Shown here piece after piece: positions 1 to 4,089 of a stretch of DNA of 6,349 nucleotides (positions are counted from its first letter, which is position 1; each line of letters opens with the position of its first letter). Made by a program: the position numbers and the translations under genes. The stretch comes from Betaproteobacteria bacterium. Lineage in GTDB: Bacteria; Pseudomonadota; Gammaproteobacteria; Burkholderiales; Rhodocyclaceae. The notes beneath the pieces were generated by a model. The model was not told where the DNA came from. It did not search any database and saw only the letters and a list, made by a program, of their open reading frames with translations. The stretch lies in NCBI GenBank assembly GCA_025997095.1, contig BNUD01000115.1, forward strand, positions 1-6,349, written 5' to 3'.

Positions 1-476
1 ACGGCCTTGAGCCAATCCTTGACGAGTTGAACGCCTGTGGGATTGCTGGAGCCATCATAGGCGGCGGCGGCGGCGGGATCGGCTTGCAGCTTGCTGGTAA
101 AGGCATCGGCGACGGCCAACTTGTTTTCTACGGTTTCGGTGTCGGGGTTTGCGGGGACGACAAGCAAAGCGCCGTTCAAAATAGAGAAGGCGATGGTGTC
201 TTCGGTTTCAAGACCGTTGTTCAGACGGGTTGTCCAATAGGTCAAGCCATCCGCTTCGCCCGCACGGTTCAGAATGTTCCAGTAGAGCTGTTCAACGATC
301 TGAAGGTTGGTTTTGCCAGCGAACAGGCTTTGGTATTCAGGCGAAGGCTTGAAAGCCGCCAGCAGTTCTTCCACCGTGTTCAGACGGCCCTGCCAGTAGG
401 TAAAACCATTCGCGTCAGCGGGACGACCAAAAAAAGCAATGTAGGCTTTTTGGATGTCAAAATTTGTGAGTGCCAT
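1..476 (-). CDS. DUF4214 domain protein, N-terminal part (runs off the left edge)
   Basis: The minus strand encodes 158 codons from ATG at 476 and is still open at base 1. The protein starts MALTNFDIQKAYIAFFGRPA and has two copies of the DUF4214 signature: residues about 11-33 (YIAFFGRPAD..GFTYWQGRL) and about 64-88 (LYWNILNRAGEADGLTYWTTRL). DUF4214 domains are known from the N-terminal parts of large calcium-binding, S-layer or haemolysin-like proteins exported by type I secretion. There is no Sec signal peptide, which fits that route. An Ala-rich patch lies near residues 133-137. The start is fixed by AAGGAG (486-491, minus) nine bases upstream. A CRP-like site and a candidate -10 lie further upstream. 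The downstream domains and the C-terminal secretion signal are outside the window. The family call is secure; secretion and function are inference. Confidence 0.85.
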   Translation of the reverse strand, partial: MALTNFDIQKAYIAFFGRPADANGFTYWQGRLNTVEELLAAFKPSPEYQSLFAGKTNLQIVEQLYWNILNRAGEADGLTYWTTRLNNGLETEDTIAFSILNGALLVVPANPDTETVENKLAVADAFTSKLQADPAAAAAYDGSSNPTGVQLVKDWLKA

Positions 477-529
477 GTTGTGAAACTCCTTGAAGGAAAT
501 TTGAAATTCCCCGAAATCGGGGTGACGCG

Positions 530-535
530 ATAATC
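530..535 (-). promoter_or_regulatory. candidate -10 of the DUF4214 gene promoter
   Basis: On the minus strand these bases read GATTAT (4/6 to TATAAT). The predicted transcription start is about 523. That puts the centre of the CRP-like site (564.5) at -41.5, the geometry of class II CRP-activated promoters, which often lack a good -35. The transcript would begin directly before a CCCCGA-TCGGGG hairpin (509-522), which could protect its 5' end. Confidence 0.4.
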
Positions 536-553
536 ACGGATGACGATGGTTTG

Positions 554-575
554 TTATGTGACGAGCGTCACATTT
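554..575. promoter_or_regulatory. CRP/Vfr-type operator upstream of the DUF4214 gene
   Basis: The core TGTGACGAGCGTCACA (557-572) is a perfect TGTGA-N6-TCACA palindrome. The flanking TTA and TTT match the A/T-rich edges of the CRP consensus. It lies 81-96 bases upstream of the DUF4214 start codon. Perfect half-sites at the right spacing make a CRP-family activator likely. The regulator is not in the window. Confidence 0.65.
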
Positions 576-652
576 GGGCAATTTAACGTGACATTGTGTT
601 GCGAAATGTTGATGTGGATTGAGGGAAGAAGGCGCAGGACGTGAGGGGGGGA

Positions 653-684
653 AGGGCGGGGGCGCGGGGCGGGGGCGCGGTTTT
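653..684 (+). repeat. left copy of a GC-rich inverted repeat
   Basis: Bases 661-684 match the reverse complement of 6108-6131 at 23 of 24 positions. With one single-base G-run indel the match extends outward to about 653 and 6140. The composition is low complexity, but the match ends in the less biased CGCGGTTTT. The two copies face each other across about 5.4 kb. Confidence 0.5.
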
Positions 685-766
685 GAGGTTTGTGGGGGGG
701 AGGCGTAGCGCCTTTTACCGCTGGAAGCGGCGGATTAACATGGGCGGCGCATCACATGACATCGCC

Positions 767-796
767 AAAAAAAACCGCCCGGCATGGGGCGGTTTT
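767..796 (-). terminator. R1 intrinsic terminator
   Basis: Read on the minus strand: stem AAAACCGCCC / GGGCGGTTTT with loop CATGCC, followed by an unbroken run of T (eight in all). On the plus strand the stem is followed by only four T, so it would work weakly, or bidirectionally, for transcripts entering from the left. Confidence 0.8.
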
Positions 797-824
797 CAGG
801 TATCCTCTCGTCCGGGCGCACCTT

Positions 825-880
825 GTTTGCGCCTGGGGGGTGCAAACTCGGTGAATTCTCGCCCGAAAGGGAGGTGATTC
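825..880 (+). promoter_or_regulatory. R1 leader: variable-loop hairpin plus SD-sequestering hairpin
   Basis: Hairpin 1 (825-847) has arms GTTTGCGCC and GGTGCAAAC with loop TGGGG. Its 5' arm can instead pair as GGCGCA-TGCGCC with bases just upstream, so two folds compete. Hairpin 2 (853-880) is a 12-bp stem with two mismatches closed by a GAAA tetraloop (865-868). It buries GGGAGGTGAT, which is complementary to the 16S rRNA 3' end. Translation would need this hairpin opened. Confidence 0.6.
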
Positions 881-882
881 AT

Positions 883-984
883 TTGATGCCAACCTCACCC
901 AAAAGTCGTTGGCAACGAGCCGTTAAAATCGCTCTACGAGTGATGATAGCGGTCTTGCTGTTCTACAGCAAGCGTTGCGAGTAA
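883..984 (+). CDS. R1 small cationic membrane peptide, type I toxin-like
   Basis: 33 codons from TTG at 883: M-M-P-T-S-P, then KSRWQRAVK and IALRVMIAVLLFYSKRCE. Residues 1-15 are basic, 16-28 form one short hydrophobic helix interrupted by Arg19, and the tail is K-R-C-E. This is the size and shape of type I toxin peptides that insert in the inner membrane. I do not recognise the family by sequence. TTG is preferred over ATG at 886 because it lies eight bases after GGAGG and is the only start shared by all five copies. Codons 24-30 contain a perfect hairpin, CTTGCTGT-TCT-ACAGCAAG (954-972). A second hairpin, CCGCCCTGC...GCGGGGCGG (995-1020), follows the stop. Variable codons 5-7 read TCA CCC AAA. 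Toxicity is inference. Confidence 0.7.
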   Translation: MMPTSPKSRWQRAVKIALRVMIAVLLFYSKRCE

Positions 985-1020
985 CAAGCATCATCCGCCC
1001 TGCACCAACGAGCGGGGCGG

Positions 1021-1158
1021 CTCCTCGATCAGGGATCAGGTGACAGAGGTCAGGTGTCAGTACCTTCGGAGGCTTTGCCTCCCCTGATGTCGGGCACATG
1101 AAACGTGCCCGACCTGCGAAACTACAAGAGCCGTCAAAAGCGAGGAGCGTAGCGACGC
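1021..1158 (+). repeat. spacer A, copy 1
   Basis: 138 bp, identical to copy 2. It begins with short iterations around ATCAGG / GTCAG and contains two strong dyads: GGAGGC-TTT-GCCTCC (1068-1082) and the perfect nine-bp hairpin GTCGGGCAC-ATGAAAC-GTGCCCGAC (1089-1113). Neither has a T tail. No ORF, and no convincing promoter. Confidence 0.9.
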
Positions 1159-1170
1159 CATGACATCGCC

Positions 1171-1200
1171 AAAAAAAACCGCCCGGCATGGGGCGGTTTT
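1171..1200 (-). terminator. R2 intrinsic terminator
   Basis: Identical stem-loop and eight-base T run on the minus strand. On the plus strand it could also weakly end the mRNA arriving from R1 through spacer A. Confidence 0.8.
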
Positions 1201-1228
1201 CAGGTATCCTCTCGTCCGGGCGCACCTT

Positions 1229-1286
1229 GTTTGCGCCTAGGTGGGGTGCAAACTCGGTGAATTCTCGCCCGAAAGGGAGGTGATTC
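1229..1286 (+). promoter_or_regulatory. R2 leader: variable-loop and SD hairpins
   Basis: The arms match R1, but the loop is TAGGTGG (1238-1244), the longest of the five. The SD hairpin (1259-1286) is identical to R1. Confidence 0.6.
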
Positions 1287-1288
1287 AT

Positions 1289-1390
1289 TTGATGCCAACC
1301 TCCACCAAAAGTCGTTGGCAACGAGCCGTTAAAATCGCTCTACGAGTGATGATAGCGGTCTTGCTGTTCTACAGCAAGCGTTGCGAGTAA
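1289..1390 (+). CDS. R2 small cationic membrane peptide, type I toxin-like
   Basis: Second copy, TTG start, 33 residues. It differs from R1 only at residue 6 (Pro to Thr), because codons 5-7 are TCC ACC AAA. An ATG again follows the TTG. The leader cannot be read through in the same frame as in R1, because the variable loop is two bases longer here. This argues that the real ORF begins at the TTG. A hairpin (1401-1426) and spacer B follow. Confidence 0.7.
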   Translation: MMPTSTKSRWQRAVKIALRVMIAVLLFYSKRCE

Positions 1391-1426
1391 CAAGCATCAT
1401 CCGCCCTGCACCAACGAGCGGGGCGG

Positions 1427-1488
1427 CAGAAACGCCCGGAACCCACAACCACGCCACCATTCAACGCCCTCGCAGGTCGGGCACCACA
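1427..1488 (+). repeat. spacer B, copy 1
   Basis: About 62 bp between R2 and R3, no ORF. It contains TCGCAGGTCGGGCAC, which also occurs inverted in spacer A, so A and B share a dispersed-repeat core. Confidence 0.85.
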
Positions 1489-1500
1489 CATGACATCGCC

Positions 1501-1530
1501 AAAAAAAACCGCCCGGCATGGGGCGGTTTT
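1501..1530 (-). terminator. R3 intrinsic terminator
   Basis: Same sequence as in R1. It separates spacer B1 from the R3 leader. Confidence 0.8.
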
Positions 1531-1558
1531 CAGGTATCCTCTCGTCCGGGCGCACCTT

Positions 1559-1615
1559 GTTTGCGCCTAGTGGGGTGCAAACTCGGTGAATTCTCGCCCG
1601 AAAGGGAGGTGATTC
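1559..1615 (+). promoter_or_regulatory. R3 leader: variable-loop and SD hairpins
   Basis: Loop TAGTGG (1568-1573) on the same nine-base-pair stem. SD hairpin 1588-1615, unchanged. Confidence 0.6.
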
Positions 1616-1617
1616 AT

Positions 1618-1719
1618 TTGAAGCCAACCCCCGTCAAAAGTCGTTGGCAACGAGCCGTTAAAATCGCTCTACGAGTGATGATAGCGGTCTTGCTGTTCTA
1701 CAGCAAGCGTTGCGAGTAA
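1618..1719 (+). CDS. R3 small cationic membrane peptide, type I toxin-like
   Basis: Third copy. The second codon is AAG instead of ATG, so translation must start at TTG 1618 to use the conserved Shine-Dalgarno. The N-terminus becomes M-K-P-T-P-V-K; codons 5-7 are CCC GTC AAA. From S-R-W-Q onward it is identical to R1 and R2 in both protein and DNA. The post-stop hairpin is 1730-1755 and spacer A follows. Confidence 0.7.
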   Translation: MKPTPVKSRWQRAVKIALRVMIAVLLFYSKRCE

Positions 1720-1755
1720 CAAGTATCATCCGCCCTGCACCAACGAGCGGGGCGG

Positions 1756-1893
1756 CTCCTCGATCAGGGATCAGGTGACAGAGGTCAGGTGTCAGTACCT
1801 TCGGAGGCTTTGCCTCCCCTGATGTCGGGCACATGAAACGTGCCCGACCTGCGAAACTACAAGAGCCGTCAAAAGCGAGGAGCGTAGCGACGC
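1756..1893 (+). repeat. spacer A, copy 2
   Basis: Base-for-base the same as copy 1 as far as I can read, which indicates recent duplication of a larger R-A-R-B block. Confidence 0.9.
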
Positions 1894-1905
1894 CATGACA
1901 TCGCC

Positions 1906-1935
1906 AAAAAAAACCGCCCGGCATGGGGCGGTTTT
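1906..1935 (-). terminator. R4 intrinsic terminator
   Basis: Same sequence as in R1, directly after the second copy of spacer A. Confidence 0.8.
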
Positions 1936-1963
1936 CAGGTATCCTCTCGTCCGGGCGCACCTT

Positions 1964-2020
1964 GTTTGCGCCTACCGGGGCGCAAGCTCGGTGAATTCTC
2001 GCCCGAAAGGGAGGTGATTC
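1964..2020 (+). promoter_or_regulatory. R4 leader: variable-loop hairpin with pairing-preserving stem changes
   Basis: Loop TACCGG (1973-1978). The 3' arm is GGCGCAAGC (1979-1987) instead of GGTGCAAAC. Both substitutions keep the stem paired with GTTTGCGCC, which supports the hairpin being real RNA structure. SD hairpin 1993-2020, unchanged. Confidence 0.65.
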
Positions 2021-2022
2021 AT

Positions 2023-2124
2023 TTGAAGCCAACCCCAGCTAAAAGTCGTTGGCAACGAGCCGTTAAAATCGCTCTACGAGTGATGATAGCGGTCTTGCTG
2101 TTCTACAGCAAGCGTTGCGAGTAA
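2023..2124 (+). CDS. R4 small cationic membrane peptide, type I toxin-like
   Basis: Fourth copy, TTG start, N-terminus M-K-P-T-P-A-K (codons 5-7 CCA GCT AAA). Its leader carries the only stem changes in the array: GTGCAAAC became GCGCAAGC. One change turns a G-U pair into G-C and the other turns a U-A pair into U-G, so pairing is kept. The post-stop hairpin is 2136-2161 and spacer B follows. Confidence 0.7.
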   Translation: MKPTPAKSRWQRAVKIALRVMIAVLLFYSKRCE

Positions 2125-2161
2125 CACAGCATCACCCGCCCTGCACCAACGAGCGGGGCGG

Positions 2162-2226
2162 CAGAAACACTCGGAACCCACAACTACGCCACCATTCAAC
2201 GCCCCCGTAGGTCGGGCATCACATGA
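2162..2226 (+). repeat. spacer B, copy 2
   Basis: About 65 bp between R4 and R5. Several point differences from copy 1, for example ACTCGG for GCCCGG. It ends with a duplicated CATGA. Confidence 0.85.
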
Positions 2227-2238
2227 CATGACATCGCC

Positions 2239-2268
2239 AAAAAAAACCGCCCGGCATGGGGCGGTTTT
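2239..2268 (-). terminator. R5 intrinsic terminator, also the first good terminator after the FecR gene
   Basis: Same sequence as in R1. No T-tailed hairpin lies between the FecR stop (2550) and this element, so it may end the FecR mRNA too, about 280-310 bases past the stop. Confidence 0.8.
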
Positions 2269-2296
2269 CAGGTATCCTCTCGTCCGGGCGCACCTT

Positions 2297-2353
2297 GTTT
2301 GCGCCTGACGGGGTGCAAACTCGGTGAATTCTCGCCCGAAAGGGAGGTGATTC
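2297..2353 (+). promoter_or_regulatory. R5 leader: variable-loop and SD hairpins
   Basis: Loop TGACGG (2306-2311). With one bulged base, the segment TGACGGGGT could pair with ACCCCTCA at codons 4-6 of the same ORF. SD hairpin 2326-2353, unchanged. Confidence 0.6.
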
Positions 2354-2355
2354 AT

Positions 2356-2457
2356 TTGAAGCCAACCCCTCAACAAAGTCGTTGGCAACGAGCCGTTAAA
2401 ATTGCTCTACGAGTGATGATAGCGGTCTTGCTGTTCTACAGCAAGCGTTGCGAGTAA
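2356..2457 (+). CDS. R5 small cationic membrane peptide, type I toxin-like
   Basis: Fifth copy, TTG start, N-terminus M-K-P-T-P-Q-Q (codons 5-7 CCT CAA CAA). Residue 7 is Gln where the other copies have Lys. Ile16 uses ATT instead of ATC, the only substitution outside the variable patch and a silent one. It is the copy nearest the FecR gene, whose minus-strand transcript would run into it. The post-stop hairpin is 2468-2493. Confidence 0.7.
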   Translation: MKPTPQQSRWQRAVKIALRVMIAVLLFYSKRCE

Positions 2458-2493
2458 CAAGTATCACCCGCCCTGCACCAACGAGCGGGGCGG

Positions 2494-2552
2494 CAGAAAC
2501 GCCCGGAACCCACAACTACGCCACCATTCAACGCCCCGTAGGTCGGGCATCA
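2494..2552 (+). repeat. spacer B, copy 3, ending in the FecR stop codon
   Basis: Closest to copy 2 at its right end (GTAGGTCGGGCATCA). The final TCA is the reverse complement of the FecR gene's TGA stop, so the array abuts that gene exactly. Confidence 0.8.
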
Positions 2553-3869
2553 AGGGGTTGTATGCCAGTTGGTGATGCCGCTGGCAGTCATTCCGCCGTT
2601 CAGGGTGGCCTGGAAGAGGTAGCTGGCGTCCATGTCCTTGTTGCCTTGCCCTTGAAACAGCCCGCCCAGAACGGTCATGTTGCTCTGGCTTTGTTGCGGG
2701 GTGGATAAAATGCCCTCTTTGTTGATGTTGCCATTGGCGTACAGCATGTAGGTTTGCCCCGACGCGCTCACGTCTATCCGGGTGGAAAAGGTGGATTGGT
2801 CAAAGTTCATACTGAGCCTGCCATTGCTGACACCGGCTTCGGTCTGCCCGCGCGGGCAGTCAATGTGCGCTTGTCCGCCTTGCAGGGAAAACGCAAGACC
2901 GCCGCTCGCAGGCGTTACGACAGGATGGGTGACGTTTTTGTCCCAGAGCAGGATATAGGCGCTGTCGGGGAGCCTTAACATCCCGTAGTTGATCTGGCCG
3001 AGACCGCTCAGGTCGATTGTGGCGGGCAGGTCTTCGGAGAGTTGCTGCCAACGCCCCCAGATGATGGGTTGCAGTTGTTCCTGCTTGACAAGATCAAGAG
3101 CGACTTGCTGCTGTTCCATGCCTTTGATGTTTTCTCTGGCGTGGCGCTCGTGTTGCGCGGTGTCCTTCGTCGCTGGCGCGGCGGGTTCGTCGCGCCCCGG
3201 AGGAGCGACCATGTCGGGGGAGAGGCTGTTGTCTTCAATCAACAGGGGGGCGGCTTGCCCCTTTTGCACTTGCAGTACGCCCAGTGTGCCCGCGAAAAGT
3301 TCCGTGCTGTCGGCGCCTTCGCAGGGGCCGCTGCCTTCGCGCAGACATTTGCCGTCAAACCCCGAAACAATGATGCCGCCAGAGATGACGGCAACCCGGG
3401 TTTGTTCGGCGTCGGTGTAGATGCTGAAGTCGGTTCCGCGCACGCCAATGGCGGCTACGGGCGTGTTAAAACGGAAATTTTTGCGCGCTTTGCCAACGGC
3501 TTCGCCGGATATGCTGCGGGCAACGCCCTGACGCAGAAAAAATTTGAAGCGGCTTTGAGCGGGGTTGGCATGGTCTACCCGGTAGGTTTCAACAACGGCA
3601 ACGCTGCCGGGACGCAGGATGAGAAAGCCGTTATCAATGGTTTTCAGGTAAAGGTAGCCGTCCGCGCCCGTGGAAAGTTCGGCGCCAACGGGGACGCTGT
3701 CGCCCGCCTTGACAGCCTTGCCGGTCATTTTGGCTTCGCCGACCGCCAACACGATTTGACCGACTTCAGTCGCGGCGGCGGCGGCGCTCGCCACGCCAAC
3801 CGACCACCCGCTTGCCAGCGCGCAAACCAGTAGGGCGAGCGTCCGCCAGATTCTGTGGTGTTGTTGCAT
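2550..3869 (-). CDS. FecR-domain periplasmic or surface protein with C-terminal beta-rich domain
   Basis: 439 residues from ATG at 3869, chosen because AAGGAG (3878-3883, minus) lies eight bases upstream. An ATG 27 bases further upstream has no such site. Residues 1-29 form a Sec signal peptide (MQQHHRIWRTLALLVCALAS..., cleavage near ASA-AAA). The FecR domain spans about 35-180, with the typical NTPVAAIGVRGTDF near 138-151. Two cysteines follow (CLREGSGPC). A charged, Gln-rich linker covers about 225-265. The C-terminal third is beta-rich and ends in a FQGQG..DASYLFQATLNGG pattern that resembles small barrel handle domains, a weak inference. Unlike sigma-regulating FecR it has no cytoplasmic N-terminal region and no sigma gene nearby, so a surface or periplasmic binding role is more likely. 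It is divergent from the TPR/barrel gene. Confidence 0.85.
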   Translation of the reverse strand: MQQHHRIWRTLALLVCALASGWSVGVASAAAAATEVGQIVLAVGEAKMTGKAVKAGDSVPVGAELSTGADGYLYLKTIDNGFLILRPGSVAVVETYRVDHANPAQSRFKFFLRQGVARSISGEAVGKARKNFRFNTPVAAIGVRGTDFSIYTDAEQTRVAVISGGIIVSGFDGKCLREGSGPCEGADSTELFAGTLGVLQVQKGQAAPLLIEDNSLSPDMVAPPGRDEPAAPATKDTAQHERHARENIKGMEQQQVALDLVKQEQLQPIIWGRWQQLSEDLPATIDLSGLGQINYGMLRLPDSAYILLWDKNVTHPVVTPASGGLAFSLQGGQAHIDCPRGQTEAGVSNGRLSMNFDQSTFSTRIDVSASGQTYMLYANGNINKEGILSTPQQSQSNMTVLGGLFQGQGNKDMDASYLFQATLNGGMTASGITNWHTTP

Positions 3870-4089
3870 GTTTGTTTCTCCTTGCTTTGCTGCCAAATTT
3901 TTTCCGGCGGGGGGGGGTTTTGGGGGATGCCAGCCTGCCTGAAGGTGTGTTGGTTACGCAAGATACCAGATTTGGCGCGATAAATCCGTGTTTCGTGAAC
4001 GCTTTATTGTAGAATCTCACGTCGTTTTGCGCGTCGATTTCGGCATTTTTCCCTTTTTGTTTTCCTGGTTGTAACTTTTTTACCACACT
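3870..4089. promoter_or_regulatory. divergent intergenic region with nine-G tract
   Basis: 220 bp between two divergent starts, so it must hold promoters for both. The only fair -10 candidate on the plus strand is TAGAAT (4010-4015), without a clear -35. On the minus strand TATCTT (complement of about 3960-3965) is a weak candidate. A nine-G homopolymer (3909-3917), followed by TTTT and five G, lies 26 bases beyond the FecR Shine-Dalgarno. The region upstream of the plus-strand GTG is pyrimidine-rich and has no Shine-Dalgarno. Confidence 0.4.

Larger units (their letters stand above)
477..754. other. intergenic promoter region and G-rich block
   Basis: No gene is supported here. From the DUF4214 start outwards it holds the ribosome binding site, a 5'-UTR hairpin (509-522), the CRP-like site, and then a very G-rich stretch (645-675) with runs of 7, 3, 5, 4 and 5 G that meets the simple G-quadruplex pattern. 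Two small dyads follow: GGCG-TAG-CGCC near 712-722 and CCGCT-GGA-AGCGG near 718-730. The last 18 bases before the first A-run, GCATCACATGACATCGCC, match the end of spacer B2 apart from an extra CATGA there, so the array's left junction is B-like. Confidence 0.5.
767..936 (-). ncRNA. R1 predicted antisense RNA (antitoxin candidate)
   Basis: A candidate minus-strand promoter lies inside the peptide ORF: -35 TTGCTG (966-971), exactly 17 bases, then -10 TATCAT (943-948, 5/6). Transcription from about 936 ends at an intrinsic terminator with eight U (767-796), giving an RNA of about 170 nt. It covers the first 18 or so codons, the SD hairpin and the variable loop of the sense mRNA. This is the arrangement of antisense antitoxins in type I systems. 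No transcript evidence is available; the -35 is weak (3/6) and the terminator is strong. Confidence 0.5.
1171..1342 (-). ncRNA. R2 predicted antisense RNA
   Basis: Same promoter (-35 at 1372-1377, -10 at 1349-1354) and terminator. About 172 nt. It carries the complement of the R2-specific loop and codons. Confidence 0.5.
1501..1671 (-). ncRNA. R3 predicted antisense RNA
   Basis: -35 at 1701-1706, -10 at 1678-1683, terminator 1501-1530. About 171 nt, with the R3-specific patches. Confidence 0.5.
1906..2076 (-). ncRNA. R4 predicted antisense RNA
   Basis: -35 at 2106-2111, -10 at 2083-2088, terminator 1906-1935. About 171 nt. It includes the complements of the two stem changes unique to R4. 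Confidence 0.5.
2239..2409 (-). ncRNA. R5 predicted antisense RNA
   Basis: -35 at 2439-2444, -10 at 2416-2421, terminator 2239-2268. About 171 nt. FecR-gene read-through would generate an additional, longer antisense species ending at the same terminator. Confidence 0.5.
755..2552 (+). repeat. five-module tandem array R1-A-R2-B-R3-A-R4-B-R5-B
   Basis: Five near-identical units of 266-268 bp start at CATGACATCGCC and end at the GGGGCGG hairpin: R1 755-1020, R2 1159-1426, R3 1489-1755, R4 1894-2161, R5 2227-2493. Peptide start codons are spaced 406, 329, 405 and 333 bases apart because two different spacers alternate. Differences between units are concentrated in a leader hairpin loop and in codons 5-7 of the peptide ORF. 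The rest is almost invariant, which points to recent duplication or ongoing gene conversion. The last spacer runs up to and includes the stop codon of the FecR gene. The units carry no transposase and no direct-repeat target site that I can see. Confidence 0.95.

Noticed and set aside
27..533. Plus-strand frame of 168 codons
   Set aside because: Antisense shadow of the DUF4214 gene, which has clear family motifs and a ribosome site on the other strand.
797..824. Plus-strand promoter for the R1 peptide mRNA (TATCCT at 801-806)
   Set aside because: No -35 resemblance at 16-18 bases; those positions fall in the terminator hairpin. The sense promoter remains unidentified.
784..984. Upstream extension of the R1 (and R3, 1381-1719) peptide frame through the leader
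   Set aside because: It is not possible in the same frame in every copy because the loop length changes. The conserved Shine-Dalgarno points to the TTG.
923..2388. Long minus-strand frames across the repeats (923-1321, 1397-1627, 1658-2032, 2074-2388)
   Set aside because: They are antisense to the conserved peptide ORFs, cross the strong minus-strand terminators, lack ribosome sites and recur only because the DNA repeats.
755..2552. CRISPR array or insertion sequence
   Set aside because: Units are about 267 bp with only two spacer types, far from CRISPR geometry, and no transposase frame or terminal repeats of single units are present.
3042..3833. Plus-strand frame of 263 codons inside the FecR gene
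   Set aside because: Compositional shadow; the minus strand has a signal peptide, the FecR motif and a ribosome site.
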